Origin: Dipteris shenzhenensis
Lineage: Eukaryota; Polypodiophyta; Polypodiopsida; Gleicheniales
Strand: one strand, 5' to 3'
Assembly (NCBI GenBank): GCA_047967505.1
Contig: CM106541.1
DNA length: 64,000 bases
In this document: positions 1 through 9,775 of the stretch, piece after piece
How positions within the stretch are numbered: the stretch's first letter is position 1
How the letters are laid out: every line of letters starts with the position of its first letter
Notes under the pieces: generated by a model
Told to the model about the DNA's origin: nothing
The model's input: only the letters and a program-made list of their open reading frames with translations
The model's database searches: none
Position numbers and translations under genes: made by a program

Positions 1-560
1 TTTTGAGGAAGAAATCCCATACTACGGATGGAGGTCACTATCCTGGTTGTCATTACTAGACATTAGAAGGTGATTACATTATACGCCAATTTAATCATGC
101 AACATGTATTTGTATTTATGATGGACACCGACCGATATTGTTATGGCAGTGGATCATTTGAGTCAATAGGGCCCCATGAGCTTGAGCGATTACTTCAGAT
201 GGCACCAAATTCGGACATGTAACACTTGTTTTATTAATAAAGATGTGCACCCACAGTGTCTAGGTCCTAGGGGCAATAGGAAAAGGGAGGGTGCATTAAG
301 GTGCATTGAATAGTAGATGCACGGGGTCATAGGCTAAGGGTAGATCTAAATGGAAAGATGAAACTTGAATGATCTCAAGGGGCATTAATGAAGGGGTATC
401 TCCCTTCATTGTGAATCTCACATATCATTCTCTACCACCTTGCATTCATCCGCCATCTCTCTCACCTTTTCTCACTTGCATGTAGCTTGAAAACAGAAAC
501 AAGTACTCTCATGAGGGCGCTCTTCCCCCATTGGAGGGCCAATCGACGTCAAACTTCTGC
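1..560. repeat. Dispersed LTR-like repeat, copy 1 (left-truncated)
   Basis: From about 50 to 560 this matches 35,618-36,085 in the same orientation with scattered differences and small indels. Shared landmarks include the ATGATGGACACCGACCGA stretch, AAAGATGTGCACCCAC and GAGGGCGCTCTT. At the second site the repeat follows a gypsy gag fragment, so I infer it is LTR or 3' sequence of that gypsy family. No TG/CA ends or target duplication could be set. Confidence 0.55.
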
Positions 561-1141
561 ATGCATTGCACACATTTGCATTCTCGCAAGTCCAAAACTT
601 CCCAGTTTGTACAATGCCCTTGCACTCAAAAGTTTACAGCTCTTTCTAACTCTGCTACATTGCAATCCCCCAAAGTTCATTTACATGCTAGGATTGCTTT
701 TCTCTTGAGTGACCAGAGACCTCACAGTGGCAGTCCCCTATGAGTAAGATTTGGACAGAAAAAAAACTCAAAAATCCAGAAAAGAGGATCTTTGAAGAGA
801 TTACAGAGACAACAGGAGATGATAAATCAATTCACAAGTGGAATGGAAAGCAGGAAGTAGAACACAGTCAACTTCTAAATGCAGGGATAACAGGAGATTA
901 TAAATCCACATTAGTTTGTAAGTGGAATGAACAGTGGGAAATAGAACACAGTCACGGCTTCTAAATGCACAATGCAACTATACTAAAAATAAAAGTATCA
1001 GCACAAAAGCAGATGCATTTACACCATTACAACAAGGCGTCCGGATTTACTTTACTTCCATATAAAAACGTTCATATTTTGTTGGCGGATCTACCATGAA
1101 GGGAATTTTCCAAGCAATCACTTTAATAAGTAGAAGACAAC
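561..1141. other. Intron sequence, no gene recognised
   Basis: Downstream of the TMR exon donor. I looked for the expected second TMR exon on the minus strand and did not find it. Two imperfect repeats of a short piece (around 835-870 and 918-960, sharing AAGTGGAATG and AGAACACAGTCA) are visible. A short plus-strand open frame at 740-964 is probably chance. Confidence 0.4.
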
Positions 1142-1672
1142 CTCATTTCGCAAATTTTGCAACTTGTCCCAATATCCATCAGGTTTGCGTTGCTCATATG
1201 CTAATGACAACTTCATTCTTGCTGCAATTGTTCTGAACCCACCCATAGCTGTGATAGCCTTCTCAAGGTCAATGCGCTTATGCTTTCGCATAGAATTCCG
1301 CAGTGGCATAACTCCTTCAGTCCCATATCTTGCTATAAAATCTTTGATCTCCTTCTCCAACAATTGAAAATCATCTTTCAGGCCAGGTCTATGCACACGC
1401 CGTCGAACAGTTTTTCTCACTGTACTGTTTGAAGAATTCTCCCCCGCACTTGAGTCTAACTTAAATTCAGACTCCTCCAGAAGTACGCTGGCAGTCCCTT
1501 CATTTTGAAGAACAGCAGGACTTTGTTGTAAGCATGTTGACTCTTCAAAGTCAGCCAAAAGAGTTTTGGGAGCAGCCTCCAAATGAGAAATGTCAGGGCC
1601 TGAACTTGCTACTAAGCTTTCAACTCTATCACGAATTGCACAAAGGTTCGATGGAAGATCCTCATAAATCAC
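1142..1672 (-). CDS. HCF145: HCF145-like exon: end of second SRPBCC domain and first TMR motif
   Basis: This 531-bp, 177-codon exon is phase 0. The acceptor is GGTGGCAG before 1,672 and the donor is GTTGTC after AATGAG at 1,142. Residues 1-18 are VIYEDLPSNLCAIRDRVE, closing the SRPBCC domain. A roughly 70-residue acidic and Ser-rich linker and a basic patch (KTVRRRVHR) follow. Residues 100-177 form the TMR, with IARYGTEGVMPLRNSMRKHK, DLEKAI, MGGFRTIAARMKLSLAYE and RKPDGYWDKLQNLRNE. In the known family TMR motifs bind chloroplast mRNA leaders. A second TMR exon is expected to the left but is not present in 1-1,141. Confidence 0.85.
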
Positions 1673-2976
1673 CTGCCACCATGCAAAAAGAAGCACAACA
1701 TTGATCAAAGTATAAGAAAAAAGCCACAAAGTTTGACCATTTCAGTTCCAGAACAGCATTCATGTTCAGCAAGTTAACACCATTGCACTTTTTTGAAATA
1801 CCATCAGGTTCTAATCATGCTTTGATGCAGGCAAAAAATAAGATACAACAGTAATAGATAATCACAGTTACAAGTCTAAAGAGACCAATTCCTGCTTAAC
1901 CTTTTAGAAGGGGAAAAAAGCGAGTCTAACTTGCGAAAAGAACAATGGTTGGAGACTTTTAGATGTATTTCTGGACTACCTGTGATAACCTTATACATGC
2001 ATATCTAAGCATCCAAACAAAATTAGAAACAGCACTTAAGATAGCCTTCTCTTGCAAGAAGCATGCAGTATGGATAGGCTTCACATTTAAATTTGAAAAG
2101 AGTAGATGGGAAACATCAAAAAGCTAACTCCATATCAAAGACAGCAGTAAGTCACTTGAGGACTTTTGAAACACTTCAATTTCACGATTCTGCCAATTCA
2201 CTGATTGCAGAGTAAAACAGCCTTCTTCAGCTTAAGATAAATCTTGCCACTATTTGTAAGCTGCATCTTTATTCTAGTATACCAGTGGGCATAATGCAAT
2301 GTAATTTCATAAAGCAGCATTGAATCAGTCTAATGCAAAATCCTAACAAATTTAAGAGAAATCATGGTTCACGTACTGCTACACCTTCCTTCCCTTTCCA
2401 TTAATCTCCCTTTTGACTTTGGTCAGCCCCTCCATGTCTCCTTGCCAGGACCCAGTTTTGCACTACTAAATCTTTCAAATTATATCCGTATTTTCTTTGC
2501 TTGTTCTGTTTTTGCAGCCTTATTATTGGGAAATTGATTGATGAACTATGGAATTAGTAACTGATTTACCCTTGGGGTAAGTACATGGTTACAAAAAGTC
2601 ACAAGTTTCAAGAGTGGTAGTTAACCTTAGGGTCTGGGGGTCTCATGTTATGGCTTCAAGTCATAACATGGTCACCTACTTAAAACGGTTCACATGATGT
2701 GGCATGCCCCCTCAAAACCCCTCATCGATCGAAGGCTGTTAGTGTCAAAGCCTACAACTACATTTCGAGCTGCTGGCTATGGAGTATGAAGCTGTGATTG
2801 TGGCTGGCTATGGCCACATGAAGCTTCAGCATGCCCTCTTCTTCATTTCCTTTGGTAATGCAGAAGTATACACCGTCCAATTCTCAAACATCTGCAAGTC
2901 GTTTGAAGCTGCAGGGACAAGCAGTCAACGTGTGGGAAGTGACTAAGTTTTATGAATGAGCGAAAGTAGTGCCAGT
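1673..2976. other. Intron sequence, nothing recognised except a small hairpin
   Basis: A-T rich, no coding similarity seen on either strand. At 2644-2652 and 2662-2670 there is a perfect 9-bp inverted repeat (CATGTTATG / CATAACATG) with a 9-base loop. Confidence 0.4.
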
Positions 2977-3250
2977 ATATACCTAGATGAATCCAGGAAC
3001 ATTCCCAAACTCATCCTCTAAAAACACAACATAGTGCAGTTTCAATCTCATGATAGTCATTCACAAGGTTGAAAACCATAAACTCCATCATTCATAGCAG
3101 GGACTAGCTACTATGACATCCCCACTGACGTCATCAGCGCCCAACAGTGGGTGTAGACCATAGTATAAAAATATGCTCTCACACATACAAATCCACACAC
3201 CCACACATACTTGAGCATCCATTAATACAAAGTCTTCGTACTGAGTTTCT
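2977..3250 (+). promoter_or_regulatory. Promoter-like repeat A, copy 1
   Basis: A 274-bp block almost identical to 36663-36936 and 37223-37496. It carries the bZIP/CRE palindrome TGACGTCA (3126-3133) and 30 bp later a TATA box, TATAAAA (3164-3170), followed by a CA-rich stretch suited to a start site. Here it lies directly before the decayed L1 LINE, so I infer it is, or was used as, that element's 5' promoter. Promoter activity is inferred from motifs only. Confidence 0.55.
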
Positions 3251-6200
3251 AGGAGAAGGCTGTCCCTGCTCTCCCCTCAAGAACTTTTGTCTTTGCAAGC
3301 GGCTGTCCCTGCTCTCCCATCGCTGCCCCCCCACCTTAGCTTCCCTTCCACCATGGCTCCCCCCGCCCTTCCCCTTAACGTGGCCTTCCATTTCGCCCTT
3401 GTCTTTCCCCCCTGTTGCCCACCCTTTCCCAGCTCCTCTCCTTTGCCTTTGCTTCACCAAGGTGCCCCGCTTGCTGGTCTCCCAGCCTGTGTTGCTGGGT
3501 CAAGGTGCCTGGGACACAGTTCGTGCCCCCACAGGCATCCCTATGAGTTCGTGCTGGCCTTTGGAGCCTCCCTCTTCAGTTTGAGACACTCCCTCAGTCA
3601 GACCATAGTGTTCCATTGTAGTTCCAAACTGCCATTCTCAAGTGCTTGATTTCACCGAACCCGTGTCCCTATTTGGCACGCAGTGCTGAAATGATCACAT
3701 GGCCATCTCTATATACTACCCACTTGCCCACCTGACATGCCCGCATGTACCTCCTCCATCGGCTCATGATGATGTGCAACTTGTGAGGGTGTCAAATGAT
3801 CTCCGAGATAGACTTTCTTACCCTTAAGGGAGCCTGTTTGTTGAGGAAGGCCCACTTAGCACTCAAGTCCTAAAATTTCAGCGAAACTTCTGAGTTGTAT
3901 CGTTCCCTTTTTGCCATGGGTCAACAAAGGGAGGGCCTGTTTGTGCCTTTCCCAAGCAGCCAGCTTGCAGGTTGTGGCTGTCTTCGGGTGACCGGGGCTA
4001 TTTGCTGTTCCGGGCTATCCCTTCACTCCGGGAGCACTTGGAGCTGAGGCTTGGCTCTCTCTTGAGCCTGGCAGCCTCTTCTTGGTACTCTCGAGCAGAG
4101 TTTCTAGGTCCCTTTCGCAGCTCCCGATTTCCACCTTGGTGTGGCGAATTTTAGCTCTTTTTTGACAGCCCTCCCTTGTGCAACTCCCCTACCCATACCG
4201 GTGGCTGTCCTTTCCTTACTTTCTCCTCTCCTTTTCCCTCCTCCCCCCCCGTCCCCTCTTTGCAGCGGTGTGTTTCAGGCCAAGGGGGCTCTCATGCCAA
4301 CAGGCCAGAGGGGCTCTCATGGCAGCACCCTCCATTCCCCATGCCGTTAAGCTCCTTCTCTCCCAAAGACAAGCCACAGGTGAAGCAAGCAGTTCAATCC
4401 CTACAGGACAAAGCAATAATAGGCAGGACTGTGGGTCTCACTCCTACGAGGCACCAGGTGTGTGATTGGCTCCGGGCGAGCTTAGCAGAAGAAGGTGACC
4501 AAATTCAGGGTGTCACAATCTACGAGAGAGGAGTCTTTACTCTCCAGCTGTGCTCACCTCCTGCCACTTGTGCAGCAGAGCCCCAATTTCCTCGGCACAC
4601 ATTTGGTGTCTCTCTTTCCTAGTACTATGGTTTCATAGTTGAGCATATGGATGTGACCCTTCGCGTGCCACAAGTCCAGTGACACTCTACTTCTCGAGGC
4701 TCCCGAGGAGTATAGGACCATCCTTCCGTCCATTGGTCACGCTTTTGGCACAATACTGGAGTCTTCGCTGGACATAGTAGCTTCGGCCTTCGTGGACAAC
4801 AGGAATCCTAGACTCAAGCTAGTTGTCGAGACTTCGGAGTCCCTCCCAAAGGAAAATTACCTTACGTAGGAGAGCTTTGTTCAAAGGTTGACTTCTCATG
4901 GTTACCAAGACAGTGCCTACAGTGTAGACAGATGGGTCAAGGACTCCTGAGGAGACTTACCTTATCCAAAAGGGCTCCGTAAGAAGGTTGACTTCTTAGG
5001 GTTACTAGGGCAGTGTCTACAGTGTAGATAAATGAGTCACCTTGCATGTCACTGCCTAGGGGACAGAGACGCCCCTCCCCCCCCCCTTTGGAGGCAAGCT
5101 TGACCGAGCAGCAGAGAAAGCCTCAGGCGGTTAGGCCCCAATACCTCACAAGCAGTAGACCCCTTTGGTGAAGCCCTCCGAGGGGAAGTGGACTAAAGTT
5201 GGGAAAAAGAAAAAATTAAGCAAGCAGCACCTCCTCTAGTCAACCTCATACACTGGAGGTTGAGCCCGACCTCCTTTTTGAGACAAGGGTCCAAATCTCT
5301 CAAACAAACGCACAGCAACGAGGCACTAGAGCTTCCGCTACCTTATCAGCCAATGCCCCTCCCATTTCCCTCCCCCACGCCTTGTGCCTCCTTCCCTCCT
5401 GAGTTTGTCACCAGAGGTGGAGCTCACTTACTAGCAGTGTATCGACAAGTTTGGAGAGGATGTATCCTTCATGATGCAGTGAGCAGGAAAGGTTGGCATA
5501 GAGCCTGTCATGCCATTGGTACGTCGATGCACAGATACAAACTACTCTCCTTCCAAGCCCCCTTGGAAGTCACAGAAGTCCGAGGTCGTGCTGCAAGCTC
5601 CCACTCATAGGCGAGCCATGCTCTCTCTATCCTCCTCCCAATGAGTTGGACCATGGTGAGTTGGGACGCGCACGGAGTCAACCATAGCATCTAGTACTTC
5701 ATCAGAAGTTGGAGAGGGCACTGATAGCATGAACAGTGGACTTTCTCTTAATACAGGAGCATGTGTTCTCCTCATTGAACATTAGTTGTTTCGCCAAAGG
5801 TGTGATCCCCCGTAGTAGGCCGGAGTGGACGGGTTTGTATTTCAATTTTACAGGCTGCAACCTCTGAGGTCTTTGATCAGGGCGAGCATATCGCAAGAGG
5901 AGCAGTTTGGACGGGTCCGTGTGGATGAGTCCAGGATGAATGTGCATGCACCCACATGCAAACAAAACCGCCCTGCTTTCTGGAGGCGGTTGACAGAGTA
6001 TCTTCCAAACGTTTGACTCCTAAATTGTTGGAGGTGACTTCAGAACAAGCAAGGAGGTGCTTCTTTCTTTAAGATGCCTACAACAGAGAGGAGTACTTGG
6101 GAGCAATTCATCTTTGCGATCAGTTGGCAGAGTGCCTTTCAGACGTTGACTCTTGGATTGTTGGAGGCTACTTCAACAACCTAGAGTTTGTAGAGGACAA

Positions 6201-6639
6201 GTAGAAAGGCTCTTCTTTCTTTGAGATGCCTGCAGCGGAGAGGAGTACCTTGGAGCAGTTCGCCTTTGCGATCAACAGCAAAGACCAGTGCACAGCGGCG
6301 GAGTTCAGCAGGTTCCATGGCAACCTCCTCTTTTCTCTTGGACATAGGAGGTATGACAGCTTGTTGGAGAGCCACAACAAGTTTTACATTGGGGACCGGG
6401 GGTTACACAGAGGGGACTCCACGGACATTCGAGTATGAATTATAATGTCAAATCACACTCCTATTGTGCTTCACCTAGAGCAGCGTCGTAGTGGACTCCC
6501 CTTTTAGTTCACATCCCAGATGATCTACTTCACGAGCAGGAGGTGCATCAGAGTAGCTAATATTTGACAGCAGCCACAGGATGGACCAAGGGATGGCTGG
6601 GCTTATTGGGTGGCAGATATGATACAAAGGAGCAGCAAG
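3251..6639 (+). mobile_element. Decayed L1-type LINE, 5' part (ORF1 and endonuclease)
   Basis: Plus-strand remnants of a plant L1. Around 4,350-4,620 there is ORF1-like protein (GDQIQGVTIYERGVFTLQL). Around 4,870-5,070 a zinc-knuckle segment occurs twice; the second copy keeps C-X2-C-X4-H-X4-C with one stop inside. At 6,020-6,540 ORF2 endonuclease sequence is visible (GGYFNNLEFVEDK, MPAAERSTLEQFAFAI, RRYDSLLESHNKFYIGDRG, then SNHTPIVLHL), and its first part is also duplicated (6,021-6,118 resembles 6,142-6,270). Many stops and frameshifts; no reverse transcriptase remains, because the element ends near a hAT-like insertion and a copia LTR. Confidence 0.65.
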
Positions 6640-6647
6640 GAGCTACA

Positions 6648-7480
6648 CATAGTTGCCAACCGAAACAGAAGAAACGAAAACGGGAAAAACTGGGGAAACG
6701 GCCCCGCCGAAACGGAAACAAAAGAAACAACAATATGGTACAATTTATGTATAAAATTTTATTTTTTATACATAATACAATTATCAATAGAGTGCAAATT
6801 ATACATAATGCAATTATCTATACTTGAAGCATCATGCATGCTTCTATGATTCTAAATTCCTATGATGATTTATCTATCTAGTATCATCTATTATCCAGGA
6901 ATGATGCTTCAACAATCAACATGTGTCATGAACTAAGTTCTAACTTCTAACTTCTAACTTGGAAGTTACAACAATCAGAAGTTTGAGAGGGAGGATGAAG
7001 AGGTGAGAAAGGATGGAGAGGTAGAAGGAGGACGGGAAGGTGAAAGAGGATGGAGAGGTAGAAGGAGTCGGAGGATGATGAGAGGTAGGAGGAGGATGGA
7101 GAGGTAAAAGAGGAGAGGTAGTAGAGCGATGGAGAGCTGAGAGCAGGCTGAGGATGGAGAGCAGCTACCAAGCTGCAAGATGGAGGGATGGAGAGGAGAG
7201 CAGGCTACGGGTGCCAAGGCCTAGGAATCAAATGACAAAGATGGAGAGGCAGGAAAGCAGCAAGATGGAGAGCAGCAACACGGGAGGCAACGAAAACAAT
7301 GACAAGAGGCGACGAATCGGCGAAACGTTTTAATCAAAAGAAGACAAAAATAGTTTAATCAAAAGAGGGCCACGCCACGCCCTCTCCAAAATCCCAAAAA
7401 AAAACAACGATTATGAAACGGCGTTTCCATTTCGGTGTCTCTCGCTTCCAAGCCAGAAACGGCCGTTTCTAGTAACTATG
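6648..7480. mobile_element. Non-autonomous hAT-like transposon 1
   Basis: 833 bp flanked by a perfect 8-bp target duplication GAGCTACA (6640-6647 and 7481-7488), the hallmark length for hAT elements. Termini are CATAGTTGCCA and, inverted at the right, CATAGTTACTA. Subterminal regions are rich in GAAACG/CGTTTC motifs. The middle (about 6,970-7,230) is a purine-rich GGATGGAGAGG-type repeat. There is no transposase, so it must rely on an enzyme supplied elsewhere. The same family, in opposite orientation, is at 38006-38652. Confidence 0.8.
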
Positions 7481-7510
7481 GAGCTACAGTTAGAAAAGAG
7501 AGCTTATACA

Positions 7511-7770
7511 TGTTGGGTGTTGGAAGCAATGGAAGCTCAAAAATAGAAGCACAATGGAGAAAAACGAGATGTTGTAATAGATTGCTGCAAAACTGAAGTG
7601 TGGAGGCTCAAGGGAGAGCCAACATAACAAAACCCTAGAGCTAACTGCCCTAACACCTAGATGGTACATAAACTAACTGTACCAATAGTCCTAACTGACT
7701 ATAACTACGCCTACAAGGCTCATACCAAGGTATAAGTGGCATCTATGGATAGCCCATGGGATAGCCCACA
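7511..7770 (-). repeat. Putative 3' LTR of the outer copia element
   Basis: A 260-bp block with TGTTGGG...GCCCACA ends. On the minus strand it follows a polypurine tract (ATGGAGGGGGTT) and lies about 125 bp after the end of the copia reading frame. The matching 5' LTR was not found, so this rests on position, ends and polypurine tract. Confidence 0.55.
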
Positions 7771-7904
7771 AACCCCCTCCATGGTATGGGCTGAAGTATC
7801 CTGGACATGGCTCAGGATACCTAAATATCTAGTGTCATGGTTGCACATGTTCGTCCCATAGGATATAGCAACCTATGACTGTACAGAGTACAACAGATCA
7901 ACTT

Positions 7905-9476
7905 ATAAAAGGTACTAAGTTTAAAGCTTGCCGAAAAGCCCGAGCTGACTGAAGAGTGTCTTGTTTGCTGTCTTTTAATGTGTCAAGGAGCTAACTGGGT
8001 ACCTTTTTAGGCTCCTGAATTTCTGCTCTTTCCTGGTCAAGAGCCCAGTGCAAATGATCGTGATCAATGATAGGCATATGAGGCTGAATTTCTGCATGCA
8101 CATGGGGCTGTAAATGACCAACAGATGGAGGAGGGACAACCTCAAATAGAACATCATCCCAAGCATCGGATGGAAACAAAGGCATCAAGCTGTCAAATAT
8201 GTCAGGGGCATCAACAACGGGCTGTTTTTGACAGTCCAGCAAAGGCATAGTTGAAGATTCATCAAACACAACATCCCGACTGACAAAACACTTCCGTGTG
8301 GGGCTGATATAGCTTATAGCCCCTTCTCTCTGAACTATACCCAAGAAAAATGCATTTAACAGCTTTATCATCCAACTTAGTGCGCCTCTGTGAAGGCACA
8401 TGAGCATAAGCTAAGCATCCAAAAGTACTCATGTGGGAAATGCGAGGCTTACGACCCGTCCAAGCCTCATAAGGTGTGAGACTCTGCAATGCCTTTGTAG
8501 GACATCTATTCAAGATGTAATTTGCACACATGATCGCATCCAACCACAACTTATTAGGCAAATGTTTGCCTTTCAACATGCATCTGGCCATTTCCATCGT
8601 TTATCTATTCTTCCGCTCAGCCACGGGATTCTGTTGAGGAGTATAAGGCACCGTGCATCGATGATTAATGCCACGGGAAGCCAAAAAAACAGCAAACTCC
8701 TTCGACATGTATTCACCCCCTCTGTCTGTATTAATGTGAGCAATGTGCAGCCCACTCTCATTCTCAGCCAAGGCAATAAAGTGCTTGAAGCATGAAGAAA
8801 CATCAGACTTGGATTATTTCAATGCGAAAATCCAAGTGTACCTGGTGAAATCATCAATAAAAGTGACAAAATAGTAGAACCCCCCAAGAGCTGCAACCCT
8901 CATGGGTCCACAAACATCACTATGAACCAGATAAAGCTTACATGAAGCACCGACTCTCCCATCCTTGGGAAATGCAGCACGGTGCATCTTACCAAGTAAG
9001 CATGGTTCACAAACATGTTTGGTAGGCATATGCATTTTTGGAAGATCCACAACCATATCTTCCTTATATACTTCACCAGGGCTCCAACATTGAGGTGTCC
9101 AAACCTCTCATGCCACAAATGAGTATCTGCCATGATAGAATCAATAGCAAAGGCATGTGCATCTGCAAGTACAGCATCATCATCTAAACATCTGTCATAA
9201 GCATCAAGTCTGTAAAGACCGCTAAACAATGTGCCCGTCAAAACGAGAGTAAAGGCATGTGTAACATCATACACTGCACACCTCACACCATCAAAAATAA
9301 CCTGAAAGCCACATGTAGCAATGGCTGAAATAGAAATGAGGTTCTTACGAATGCCTGGAACATAAAGCACATGCTCTAGAGTGGCAATATCACCAGAGAC
9401 AGAAGTAAGCGCAACTTGCCCAATACCTTTCACGGTATATGATGCATTATTGGCACATGTGACACTGCCCCCTTAG
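7905..9476 (-). pseudogene. Copia integrase region (outer element), broken, RT deleted
   Basis: Includes GAG-pre-integrase (LEHVLYVPGIRKNLISISAI, then HLWHERFGHLNVGALVK with the HxxxH-type pattern), zinc-binding CEPCLLGKMHR, integrase core LVHSDVCGPMRV and FVTFIDDFTRYTWIFALK, and the later TPYEAWTGRKP, FGCLAYAHVPSQ, KCIFLGYSSE motifs. At least two frameshifts and several stops. After LLDTLKDSKQDT the frame jumps to AFRQALNLVPF and a stop, which resembles the extreme C-terminus of copia RNase H (compare FHSALNLSPFGD in the nested element), so RT and RNase H have been deleted. Confidence 0.75.
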
Positions 9477-9738
9477 TGTGAGTGGAAGGGAGAGAGCAAA
9501 GTGTGAGAGCAGGAGCAAGAGAGAGAGAGAGCTGAAAACGATACTTGCAATAGATGAGTGTAGTACAACTGAAGAGAGTGATAGGTTTTGTCTAAGTGAC
9601 AAAACCTTATCCTTCACTAACCGTAGTTAGTGAACTAACTGTGGTTAGGGGCAAAAACCTCTAAGTGAGGGAAAAGTGCCCCTAACCTACTTATTACATT
9701 ACATTGGTCACTGCTAAATTATAACAATAATTCTAACA
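9477..9738 (-). repeat. 3' LTR of nested copia
   Basis: 262 bp, TG...CA ended, preceded on the minus strand by a G-rich polypurine tract and bordered at 9472-9476 by the CTTAG target duplication. Confidence 0.93.
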
Positions 9739-9775
9739 CCCCCCTGCAGTGCCAATGTCATGTACAAGGAAATGA

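Noticed and set aside
3147-3649. Overlapping Pro/Leu-rich open frames as genes
   Set aside because: C-rich composition opens several frames on both strands; the segment lies in the 5' part of a decayed LINE.
6947-7217. Ser/Leu/Pro-rich open frames on the minus strand
   Set aside because: Product of the purine-rich repeat in the core of hAT-like element 1.
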